Below, in pieces: positions 16,517-25,260 of a DNA stretch of 64,000 bases. Source of the DNA: Streptomyces sp. LBL (lineage in GTDB: Bacteria > Actinomycetota > Actinomycetes > Streptomycetales > Streptomycetaceae); NCBI RefSeq assembly GCF_029893585.1, contig NZ_JARXYX010000013.1:124001-188000 (forward strand), written 5' to 3'. A program made the translations under genes and the position numbers. The notes beneath the pieces were generated by a model, which ran no database searches, was not told where the DNA came from, and saw only the letters and a program-made list of their open reading frames with translations. Positions within the stretch are counted from its first letter, which is position 1. Each line of letters opens with the position of its first letter.

Positions 16517-17626
16517 TCAGAGGTAGCCGGGGAAGGGCGGGACGCCCATGAGGACCGCGCCCGCGCCGTCGTACATGCCCTCCTGGACGAAGGCGTGCTG
16601 CGGTACGACCGAGGCGTCACGCAGGTGGCGTTCCAAGGGGCTGCCGGTGGCGATGGCGGCGATGCCGCCGAGCTGATAGGCGGCCCGCGTGACCTCGAAG
16701 GAGGTCTTGGCCAGGTGCGTGGAGGCCAGGCGCAGCAGGCTGGCCTGCTCGGCCGTGGCGGGGTCTCCGGCCTCGACGGTCGCCCAGACCTCTTCGGTGG
16801 TCTCGTAGAAGAAGGCGCGGGCGGACCGGAGCCCGGCCTCGGCCTGTCCGACGGCGATGCGGTAGGTGGCACGCTCGGCGGGCTTCGGGGCGCCGGTGTA
16901 ACCGGCGCGGCCACCCTGGGCGATGACGTGGTCGAGCGCCGCGCGGGCCACGCCGAGGCCGACGACGGCCAGGACCTGGGCGGCGTAGGGGACGGTCGGG
17001 TAGCGGTAGAGCGGTTCGTCCACGGTGGGCGTGCCCCCGCGGACGAACGTCCAGTCCTCGGGGACCACAGCCGCGTCGACCACCAGGTCGTGGCTGCCGG
17101 TGCCACGCATCCCGATGACGTCCCAGTTCTCGGCGATCTCCACCTGCTCGGGCCGCAGTACGGCCGTCAGGGGCCGGCCGGCTCTGTCGTCGCCGACCTT
17201 GATGCCGACGCCGAGGACGTCCGCGCCCTTGCAGCCGCTCGCGAACTTCCAGCGGCCCGAAACGCGGTATCCGCCCTCGACAGGTTCCGCCGGCTGCACG
17301 GGGAAGAGGCCGCCCGCGAAGGCCACGTCGGGCCCGTCCGCGTACAACTCGGCCTGTGTCTCCAAGGGGAGCGCGGCCAGGTAGATGGCGGACGAACCGA
17401 AGCTCGCGACCCAGCCGGCCGAACCGTCGACCACCGATATCCGCTCGACGAGGCGCAGGAATGCGGCCGGCGGCAGAGCGTCTCCACCGAAACGCCGTGG
17501 AACACCCGCCCGGTAGACTCCGGCATTCTTGAATTCGCCGATCACGTCCGTCGGGACGTGCTTCTTCTCCTCGAATTCAGCCCGCCGCTCCGCGACCACT
17601 TCCAGCATTCGTTCGAACTGCGTCAT
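16517..17626 (-). CDS. iacA: Acyl-CoA-dehydrogenase-fold flavin monooxygenase, IacA-like
   Basis: A 369-residue protein of the acyl-CoA dehydrogenase superfamily, with VPRRFGGDALPP, VDGSAGWVASFGSS, FASGCKGADV and a C-terminal VPQHAFVQEGMYDG. It lacks the catalytic Glu context of true dehydrogenases and resembles the group D monooxygenases (HpaH-type) that use free reduced flavin. IacA performs the first oxidation of indole-3-acetic acid and is known to turn indole into indigo. A flavin reductase is encoded six genes downstream. The ATG has GAGGGGA 7 nt upstream. First gene of the iac-cat operon; a promoter and a palindrome lie upstream. Confidence 0.85.
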   Translation of the reverse strand: MTQFERMLEVVAERRAEFEEKKHVPTDVIGEFKNAGVYRAGVPRRFGGDALPPAAFLRLVERISVVDGSAGWVASFGSSAIYLAALPLETQAELYADGPDVAFAGGLFPVQPAEPVEGGYRVSGRWKFASGCKGADVLGVGIKVGDDRAGRPLTAVLRPEQVEIAENWDVIGMRGTGSHDLVVDAAVVPEDWTFVRGGTPTVDEPLYRYPTVPYAAQVLAVVGLGVARAALDHVIAQGGRAGYTGAPKPAERATYRIAVGQAEAGLRSARAFFYETTEEVWATVEAGDPATAEQASLLRLASTHLAKTSFEVTRAAYQLGGIAAIATGSPLERHLRDASVVPQHAFVQEGMYDGAGAVLMGVPPFPGYL

Positions 17627-17676
17627 GAGGTTGTCCCCTCGCGCTGCCGGACGGTTCTCATCCGCGTCATGCCTTC

Positions 17677-17706
17677 ACGTTATGCGCGGCAACCAAGCGG
17701 CCACAA
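17677..17706 (-). promoter_or_regulatory. Predicted promoter of the iac-cat operon
   Basis: On the minus strand, TTGTGG (17706-17701) is separated by 18 nt from TAACGT (17682-17677). A start of transcription near 17670 would leave a leader of about 45 nt before iacA. Confidence 0.45.
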
Positions 17707-17725
17707 TCGGGACTTGACCCCATGC

Positions 17726-17745
17726 CATAGGGGTTTTCCCCTATG
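17726..17745. promoter_or_regulatory. Perfect palindrome, likely operator for the neighbouring response regulator
   Basis: CATAGGGG, TTTT, CCCCTATG: 8-bp arms. It sits between the amidohydrolase stop (17754) and the predicted iacA promoter, centred about 66 bp before the predicted transcription start. This is typical placement for an activator such as FixJ/StyR-type regulators. It could alternatively work as a terminator hairpin for the upstream block, since the loop is TTTT. Confidence 0.6.
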
Positions 17746-17753
17746 CGCCGCCG

Positions 17754-18971
17754 TCACAGAAGGTTCTTCCGCACAATTCCCGACTGTGCGACGAGGAGAA
17801 TGTTCTCCGGTCGGCCGAGCAGGGCGATGTCATGCAGCGGATCTCCGTCGACGACCACGAAATCGGCCGTTTTCCCGGCTTCCAGAGAGCCGAGCCGGTC
17901 GTCGAGGCGCAGCAGGCGTGCGGCGTTCAGCGTGCCGGCCGTGATCGCGTCCAGCGGGTCCATGCCCAGTTCCACCAGGTATGACAACTCGAGCAGATTC
18001 CGGGCGTGCGGGACGACACCCGCATCTGTCCCCAGGGCGACAGGAACGCCTCGCTCGATCGCGTGCGCGATGTTCTCCTTGCTGATTCCGGACCACCGGG
18101 TCTTCTTGCGGTAGTGGTACTCGGGCATCGCCGCCGGGTCGAGTGGAGCGAACACGGTGGACAGGGTGGGGACGAGGAACGCGTCCTGCGCCAGGGCCAG
18201 ATCGCACAGTTCGTCGGTCATGCCGTAACCGTGCTCGATGCTGGTGACACCGGCCCGCAGGGCGTTGCGGATGCCCGCGCCGCCCTGCGCGTGCACGGCG
18301 ACGGGCTTGCCGCGGTGGCGTGCCGCCTCGTCGACGACGGCTCGCAGTTCCTCGTACGTCAGGCCTTCGTCGTCGGGGTCGTCGTGCGGGCTGCCCATGC
18401 CTCCGGTGGCGCACACCTTGACGACGTCTGCTCCGGCGCGCAGCACACGGCGGGCCGCGATCCGGGCCTCGTCGGCCGTGTCGGCGATCTCGCCGAGGTG
18501 GGGGGCCGCGTCGACTCCGCCGGGCAGCGAGCAGTCGGCGTGTCCGCCGGTGTGGCTGATCACCTTCACCGCGACCTGAAGGCGCGGTCCTTCGATCAGG
18601 CCGCGTTCGAGGGCGGTCCGGTACCCGGCCGGGATGCCCCCCAGGTCGCGCACGGTCGTCACCCCCGCCTGCAGGGTGGCGCGCAGCCGTTCGGCGATCT
18701 CGAAGGTATCCACCGTCGGGTCGGCGGCAAGTCCCGCGACCAGGCCGCGTTCCGGGGTCATGCACAGGTGCGCGTGGCAGTCGAAGAAGCCGGGCAGCAC
18801 CGTGCGACCGCCCAGGTCGACCGTTGTCGCGGCGGGCGTCGGACGCGGTGCGGTGGCCGCGGGGCCCGCGTGCACGACGAGTCCGTCGTCGTCCACGACA
18901 AGGACCGCGTCGGCCACGGGGGGCCCGCCGGTGCCGTCGATGAGGACTGCGTGCTGGTATCGGGTGGTCAT
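17754..18971 (-). CDS. Imidazolonepropionase/prolidase-type amidohydrolase
   Basis: A 405-residue metal-dependent hydrolase of the amidohydrolase superfamily. Metal-site features in order: DCHAHL (about residue 61), VKVCATGG with the probable carboxylated lysine, VAVHAQG, SIEHGYGM and GTDAGV. The closest functional groups are Xaa-Pro dipeptidases and N-acyl-amino-acid hydrolases (COG1228). The start overlaps the histidine kinase stop by ATGA. Its place between the two-component system and iacA suggests it releases the pathway substrate, for example by hydrolysing an amide-linked indole-3-acetate; that is inference. There is no signal peptide, so it acts in the cytoplasm after import. Confidence 0.82.
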   Translation of the reverse strand: MTTRYQHAVLIDGTGGPPVADAVLVVDDDGLVVHAGPAATAPRPTPAATTVDLGGRTVLPGFFDCHAHLCMTPERGLVAGLAADPTVDTFEIAERLRATLQAGVTTVRDLGGIPAGYRTALERGLIEGPRLQVAVKVISHTGGHADCSLPGGVDAAPHLGEIADTADEARIAARRVLRAGADVVKVCATGGMGSPHDDPDDEGLTYEELRAVVDEAARHRGKPVAVHAQGGAGIRNALRAGVTSIEHGYGMTDELCDLALAQDAFLVPTLSTVFAPLDPAAMPEYHYRKKTRWSGISKENIAHAIERGVPVALGTDAGVVPHARNLLELSYLVELGMDPLDAITAGTLNAARLLRLDDRLGSLEAGKTADFVVVDGDPLHDIALLGRPENILLVAQSGIVRKNLL

Positions 18972-20437
18972 GGCAATTCCGTTCGCCTCGGGTCCGGAGG
19001 GTGTTGCGCCGTCGGCAGCGTGAACCGGAAGACCGCGCCGCGCGGCTCGTTCGGGTGTACGTCGATGCGCCCGCCGTGGCGGGTGACGATGCGATGGCTG
19101 AGGGCGAGGCCGATGCCGCTGCCGTTCGCCTTGTGGGTGAAGACGCCGTCGAAGATCCGCTCGTCGGGGGGCGGGCCGGGTCCCCGGTCCCGGACCGCCA
19201 GTTCCGCGCCGCCGTCCGCTGCGCGCCGGGTGACGACCTCCACCCGGCGCTCCGGGCGCGGGCACCGGGCCATCTCGTCGACCGCGTTGAAGGCAAGATT
19301 CATGACGACCTGCCCGATGAGCACGTGCTCGCACAGGACCGGCAGCGGTTCGGTGGTGAGGTCGAAGTCGACGTCCACCGCGTGCTCCTGGGCCCGTAGG
19401 TCGATGAAGTACGCGCAGTCACGCACGACCGTGTTGAGATCCGTGAGCTGGGCGGATTCTTCGAGGCGGCCGACGTAGCCACGCAGGCTGCTCAGGATGG
19501 ACCGGGCCCTTTCGATCTGCCGTACCGCGTTGTCCAGCCCCCAGGCCACGGATTCGTCGCCGGAGCCCTGGCCGAGCCGGCCGCGGGCGCCTTCGACGAA
19601 GTTGTACGCGGCCGCCAGCGGCTGACTCACCTCGTGGGCGATCGCCATCGCCATGTCGCCCATGGCGTTGTAGCGGGCCAGGTGGTCCAGGTGCTGGGTG
19701 TCGCGACGGTGCTGTTCCTCGGCATGGACGCGGTCGGTGATGTCGTAGAAGAGGACCATCCGGCCGTGCAGGTCGCTCTCGATCTCGATGTGCTGGCAGG
19801 TCGCGGCGTACCAGCGGGAATCGCGGCCGGGCGCGGCGAAACGGTACCGGCCCTCACGCTCGGGTACCGCCCCGTCGCAGCAGTAGGCGGTGAAGTCCGC
19901 TCCCTGAAGTCCCCCGCCGAGCAGCCTGTTGGCCGACTCGCTGGCGAAGAGCACCCGGTGCCCCTCGTCGAGGACGACGATCCCCTCGGCCAGGCCGCTG
20001 AGGAAGGCGCGCAGCCTGCTCTCCGTACGGAACAGGTCCCGCTGTACCGCCTTCTCCTCGGCGATGTCCCGGAACTGGACCATCACCACGGTCCGCGCGG
20101 AGAGTTCGACGCGGATCGCGATCGCCTCGGTGAGGATCTCCTCTCCGCCCTTTGCGCGGTAGCACCACTCGGTGGCGCTGACGCCGTGCTCGACCGCCTG
20201 GCGCAGCCAGCGGTGTCCGAGTTCCCGGCTGTACTGGCGGGCGTTCTTGCTCATGTCGGTAGCCTTGAGCGGCTTCAGTTCGTCGACCGTCCAGCCGAGC
20301 AGCCGGCAGGCCGCCGGGTTGGCCCAGAGGATCTCGAAGGTCCGGGCGTCGTGGAGCAGGACGCAGTACTTGAGAGCCTGGGCCAGTTCGCGGAAGTCGG
20401 CGGGGGCGAGGTCGTCCACGGGCATACTCCTCGTCAC
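18968..20437 (-). CDS. PAS-domain sensor histidine kinase
   Basis: A 489-residue soluble kinase without membrane segments, so it senses a cytoplasmic signal. It has two PAS domains (about 15-125 and 130-235), a HisKA domain with the phospho-acceptor in AIAHEVSQPLAA (His about 268) and a HATPase_c domain (LAFNAVDEMA N-box about 380, GSGIGLALSHRIV near 455). This is the FixL/TodS/StyS style of architecture used for aromatic compounds. The start is the GTG at 20437 in a GTGA overlap with the response-regulator stop; an ATG at 20425 is possible. The partner is the gene just upstream. In some proteobacterial iac loci, as I recall, a similar kinase-regulator pair controls the genes. Confidence 0.85.
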   Translation of the reverse strand: MTRSMPVDDLAPADFRELAQALKYCVLLHDARTFEILWANPAACRLLGWTVDELKPLKATDMSKNARQYSRELGHRWLRQAVEHGVSATEWCYRAKGGEEILTEAIAIRVELSARTVVMVQFRDIAEEKAVQRDLFRTESRLRAFLSGLAEGIVVLDEGHRVLFASESANRLLGGGLQGADFTAYCCDGAVPEREGRYRFAAPGRDSRWYAATCQHIEIESDLHGRMVLFYDITDRVHAEEQHRRDTQHLDHLARYNAMGDMAMAIAHEVSQPLAAAYNFVEGARGRLGQGSGDESVAWGLDNAVRQIERARSILSSLRGYVGRLEESAQLTDLNTVVRDCAYFIDLRAQEHAVDVDFDLTTEPLPVLCEHVLIGQVVMNLAFNAVDEMARCPRPERRVEVVTRRAADGGAELAVRDRGPGPPPDERIFDGVFTHKANGSGIGLALSHRIVTRHGGRIDVHPNEPRGAVFRFTLPTAQHPPDPRRTELP

Positions 20438-21036
20438 CTCTCACCCAGCGTGAGTACGTCCCGGACCAGTGCGGCGATGCTCTCGGCGCCGGTCTTCTCG
20501 CGGATGCGGGCCCGGTGCACGTCGACGGTCTTGGCGCTGATGCCCAGCCGCCCGGCGATCACCTTGTTCGGCACGCCCTCGACGGAGAGCGCCAGAACTT
20601 CCCTCTCCCGTACGGTCAGCGCGTTCAACTTCGCGCGCAGATCCGCTTGTCGGGTCTCACGTGCGAAACGCTCGCGGGCCGTGCGCTGGGCGTTCTGGAC
20701 AACGTCGAGCAGGTGCTGGGGATCGTACGGCTTCTCCAGGAAGTCGACGGCGCCCTTCTGCATCGCGCGCACGGACATCCGGATGTCGCCGTGCGCGGAG
20801 ACGAAGACGACCGGCAGCAATGACCCCGTCTCGTTCAGTACCTCCTGGACGCCGAAGCCGCTGAGCTCGGGCATACGGATGTCCAGGACCAGACAGGCCG
20901 GACGGTCGCGGTCGTACGAGCGCAGAAAGGTCCGGGCGTCCCGGAAGCGCTCCGAGGGGATGCCGACCGACTCCAGGAGCCAGGCGAGCGACTCGCTCAG
21001 CTCCTCGTCGTCGTCCAGGATGTAGACGAGGCACAT
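20434..21036 (-). CDS. FixJ/StyR-type response regulator
   Basis: A 200-residue regulator with an N-terminal receiver (phospho-acceptor Asp52 in LVLDIRMP, EKPYDP with the conserved Lys near residue 100) and a C-terminal LuxR-type HTH (LTVREREVLAL, NKVIAGRLGISAKTVDVHRARI). This class activates from sites upstream of -35; the palindrome at 17726-17745 is the best candidate in the window. Coupled to the kinase by GTGA and separated by one base from the 86-residue protein upstream. Confidence 0.9.
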   Translation of the reverse strand: MCLVYILDDDEELSESLAWLLESVGIPSERFRDARTFLRSYDRDRPACLVLDIRMPELSGFGVQEVLNETGSLLPVVFVSAHGDIRMSVRAMQKGAVDFLEKPYDPQHLLDVVQNAQRTARERFARETRQADLRAKLNALTVREREVLALSVEGVPNKVIAGRLGISAKTVDVHRARIREKTGAESIAALVRDVLTLGER

Positions 21037-21037
21037 C

Positions 21038-21298
21038 TCAGCCGCCCCAGGATGCCTGTGCGGTCCAGTACTCGCTCCCGTCGGCGCTGATCCCGTGCTG
21101 CCAGTCGCTGGTGCGGCGCAGGGTGGGTTCGACGCGGGCGGTCGCCTCGTCGGCGCCGTCGGGGCCGTCCGCGTCGACCGTCCAGTGGACCCAGTTGACC
21201 TCGCGGCCCGTGCGGTCGTGCACGAACAGGTCCACGTGGTGCCACCCGTAGCGGTGGGTGTCGGCGTAGCAGGTCAGGAGCATCGTGCGGTCGTTCAT
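21038..21298 (-). CDS. 86-residue protein of unknown function
   Basis: A small soluble protein rich in Trp, His and Asp (RYGWHHVDLFVHDRTG, WVHWTVDADGPDG, SDWQHGISADGSEYW). I recognise no family. It is embedded in the overlapped block: its start overlaps the SnoaL-like stop by ATGA, and its stop lies one base before the response regulator start. A real coding gene is therefore likely. It could be a pathway accessory protein or a ligand-binding partner of the sensor; both are guesses. Confidence 0.6.
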   Translation of the reverse strand: MNDRTMLLTCYADTHRYGWHHVDLFVHDRTGREVNWVHWTVDADGPDGADEATARVEPTLRRTSDWQHGISADGSEYWTAQASWGG

Positions 21299-21719
21299 CG
21301 CTCCCCCATCAGCGGTGCGCTGAACAGTCGTTCGGTACGGAAGGCGGAGATGCGGGCCCGGTCCGGGTCCAGCCTGAAGGTCACGTCGAGCCGGGCGATC
21401 ATGATCTCCGTGTCCCCCGACTCATAGCGTGAGAGCTGTTGCATCGGCCAACTCCCCCGCGCCGTCCGGCCCTCGGTGTCGAGGGTTCCGGGCAGCAGCA
21501 CGTGCACGTTCGTACGGAAGTGTGGGTTGGGCGGCAGGTATCCCGACAGCATCGCGACGATCGCCTCTCGGCCCTCGGTGCGTCCGAACCGCTCGGCGTA
21601 TGCGCTGCCGCCGCCCTCCCAGACGGCATCCTCGGTGAACAGCTCCCCCAGCTCGCCCTCCGCGCTCGCGGGGACATCACACAGGGCGAGGTAGCGCGTG
21701 AGGGTGTCCCTGGCCCCGG

Positions 21720-21723
<4 letters not shown>
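21295..21723 (-). CDS. SnoaL-like (NTF2 fold) protein
   Basis: A 142-residue single-domain protein with the nuclear-transport-factor-2-like layout: helix TRYLALCDVPAS, FTEDAVWEGGG, EGREAIVAMLSGYLPP, HFRTNVHVLLPG and a C-terminal strand RISAFRTERLF. Such proteins are small-molecule isomerases, hydrolases, cyclases or ring-dioxygenase beta-like subunits. The start is a GTG in a GTGA overlap with the ABC ATPase stop; the end overlaps the 86-residue gene by ATGA. In proteobacterial iac loci one small protein, IacI, has no obvious counterpart among the other genes here; this protein is the better candidate of the two small ones, but I cannot confirm it. Confidence 0.7.
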
Positions 21724-22543
<820 letters not shown>

Positions 22544-22547
<4 letters not shown>

Positions 22548-24283
22548 GGCGTCACTTCCTTGAGGGGCTGGTCGGGGCGCAGAGCACCGCGCGCGGGGCC
22601 GTCTTCGAGAGTCGAGTCGAGCAGCATCCGTGTGTAGTCGTGCCCGGGCGCCGCGAAGATCTGCCGGGCCGGCGCCGTCTCCACAATGCGGCCCTTCTGC
22701 ATCACGGCGACCCGGTCGCAGATGTCGGCCACGACACCGAAGTCGTGGGTGACGAGGATCATGCCCATGTGCCGCTCCTGCTGGAGCGAGCGCATCAGGT
22801 CGAGCACCTCGGCCTGGACGGTGACGTCGAGCGCGGTGGTCGGCTCGTCGGCGATCAGCAGCTTCGGGTCGCAGGAGACGGCGCCGGCGATGAGGACGCG
22901 CTGGGCCATACCGCCGGATATCTGGTGCGGGTACGACCTGAACACCCGTTCCGGGTCCGGGATGTTGACCCGGGCGAGGAGCTCCAGTGCCTTGGTGCGG
23001 GCTTCGGCCCGGGACAGCTTCAGGTGTCGCCGCATGGGCTCCACGAGCTGGAACCCGATCCGGAAGCTGGGGTCCAGGTTGGACATGGGCTCCTGGGGGA
23101 TGTAGCCGATGCCGCGCCCGCGCAGGGCGCCCAGCTGCTTGAGGTCCAGGCTCAGCAGCGCTTTGCCGTCGAAGGCGAGTTGATCAGCCGTCACTTCGGC
23201 CTCGGACGGCAGCAGCCCGAGGACGGAGAACGCGGTCTGGCTCTTGCCGGAGCCGGACTCGCCCACCAGGCCGAGCACTTCACCACGTTCGACGGTGATG
23301 CTCACTCCGTCGACGACCGTCTTCTCGCCGTAGGCGACGTGCAGGCCCTCCACCGTCAGCAGGCGGTCCGCGGGGGGCGCGGCTGCCGGTCGGGGCGCGG
23401 TCCGCGCCACGGGCACGGGACGCTTGGTCACCCGGCGCTCGGTGGTGCCCAGCGCGTCCCGCACCGCGTTGCCCAGCATGCTGGACGCGAGGATGGTCAG
23501 GGCCATGGCCCCGCCGGGCCAGACCAGCAACAGGGGCGCGGTGTAGACGTTCGTGAAGGCGTCGTTGAGCATCGCACCCCAGCTGGCCTGGGACGCCTTG
23601 CCAAGGCCGAGGAAGGCGAGGCCGGCCTGGATGCCGATCGCCACGGCGAACACCTGCGTGGCCTGAATGACGGAGGGCGCGATCACCACGGGCAGGACAT
23701 GCCGCCGCATGATGCGCGCGTCGCCGAGTCCGGAGACGCGGGCGGCGTCGACGTACAGCTCCTCGCGGACCGCGAGCACGGAGGCGCGGATGAGGCGGAA
23801 GACCATCGGGGTCATGATCACGCCGAGAACGACCATGGCGACGTTGAGGTCCTGCGAGACGGCCGCCATGACCACCAGCATCACGATGATCGCGGGCACG
23901 GCCATGATGATGTTGGAGATCCAGCCGGCCACCGCGTCGAACCAGCCGCGGTAGAAGCCGCTGACCAGGCCGAGCGGGCCGCCGACCGCGAAGGCGACGA
24001 GCACGGCGAGGGCGCCGCCCACCAGACTGGTGCGGCCGCCGTACAACAGCCGGGACAGGACGTCCCGGCCGACACCGTCGCCACCGAACGGGTGGCTGCC
24101 CGACATGGGCGCGAGGGTGTCGGCGATGACACTGCGGTCGGGGGCCTGACTGGTGAGCAGGGGTGCCGCGAGGCTCGCCAGGATCACCAGGGCCAGGACG
24201 GCCAGGCATCCGACGGCCAGCGGGTCGCGCAGTGTACGGCGCAGGAGGCGGTCCCGTTCGGCCGCCGCAGGAGCCTCGGTCAT
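22544..24283 (-). CDS. Fused permease-ATPase of a peptide-type ABC importer (DppC-DppD fusion)
   Basis: A 579-residue two-domain protein. Residues 1-285 are a DppC-type permease: N-terminal anchor helix, periplasmic SHPFGGDGVGRDVLSRLLYGGRTSL, five more membrane segments and the EAA-like loop ARVSGLGDARIMRRHVLP. After a Pro/Ala-rich linker (about 286-307), residues 308-560 are a DppD-type ATPase with Walker A GESGSGKSQT, ISGGMAQR and LLIADEPTTALD. The two functions are usually separate genes. It overlaps its neighbours by ATGA on both sides. Confidence 0.9.
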
Positions 24284-25221
24284 GAGACACGCACCTTGGG
24301 GTTGAGCCAGCCGTACGCGATGTCCAGCAGGAGGTTGACGGCGACGACGACGGTGACGGTGACCACGACCGTGCCGAGCAGCACGGGGGCGTCACCACGG
24401 ACGGCGGCCGAGTTGGCGAGGGTACCGATGCCGGGCAGGCCGAACACCTTCTCCACGACGACGGCGCCGCCGATCAGGCCGATGAACTGCAGGGCGAGCA
24501 CGGTCAGGGCGGGCGGCGCCGCGTTGCGCAGCGCGTGCCGGAACACGACGCTGCGGGTGCCGAGGCCGCGGCTGCGCAGGGTACGGACGAAGTCGGCGCG
24601 CAGGACGTCGATCAGGGCACCGCGCACCTGCATCGCGGTGGCCGCGGTCGCGCCGACGGCCAGGGACAGGGCGGGCAGGGTGATGGAGCGCAGCCAGCCG
24701 CCGGGCGAGGCCGCGAGGTCGACGTAACCGGTGGCCGGCATCCAGCCCAGCTGGACGGCCAGGGTGACGGCGAGGACCAAGGCGATCAGGAAGCTGGGAA
24801 CCGCGGTGCCGAGCACCGCGGCGAACTGCACGAGACGGTCCACCCAGCCGCCCCGCAGGGCCGCCGCGGTGCCCACCAGCACGCTGAGCACCGCCGCGAC
24901 CAGCATTCCGGCCAGCACCACGGAGAGGGTGACCGGCAGGGTGTCCGTCAGGGACTGGTTCACCGAGTCACCGGTGAACCAGGAACTGCCCAGGTTTCCC
25001 TGCGCCGCCTGTTCGGCCCAGTGCCAGTAACGCTCCACCAGGGGCTGGTCCAGGCCGAGGTCATGGCTCTTGGCGGCCACGGCGGACCGCGAGGCCGTCT
25101 CGCCCAGGACGTTGCGGGCGACATCGGTGCCTGTGAGGCTGAGCAGCAGGAATGTCGCGGTGGCCACGACGACCACCAGGACGGCACCGGCGGCGATGCG
25201 CCGGAACAGGAAGACAAGCAC
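24280..25221 (-). CDS. ABC importer permease (DppB-like)
   Basis: A 313-residue membrane protein of the DppB/OppB family: N-terminal helix FLFRRIAAGAVLVVVVATATFLLL, a large extracytoplasmic loop, then five membrane helices and the cytoplasmic RSRGLGTRSVVFRHALRNA coupling loop. GTG start with GGAGG 8 nt upstream. It lies directly downstream of the binding-protein gene and pairs with the permease half of the fused protein. Confidence 0.9.
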   Translation of the reverse strand: MLVFLFRRIAAGAVLVVVVATATFLLLSLTGTDVARNVLGETASRSAVAAKSHDLGLDQPLVERYWHWAEQAAQGNLGSSWFTGDSVNQSLTDTLPVTLSVVLAGMLVAAVLSVLVGTAAALRGGWVDRLVQFAAVLGTAVPSFLIALVLAVTLAVQLGWMPATGYVDLAASPGGWLRSITLPALSLAVGATAATAMQVRGALIDVLRADFVRTLRSRGLGTRSVVFRHALRNAAPPALTVLALQFIGLIGGAVVVEKVFGLPGIGTLANSAAVRGDAPVLLGTVVVTVTVVVAVNLLLDIAYGWLNPKVRVS

Positions 25222-25260
25222 GGTCGGTTCCTCCTTCCACGTGCCGGAACGGACCGACGG

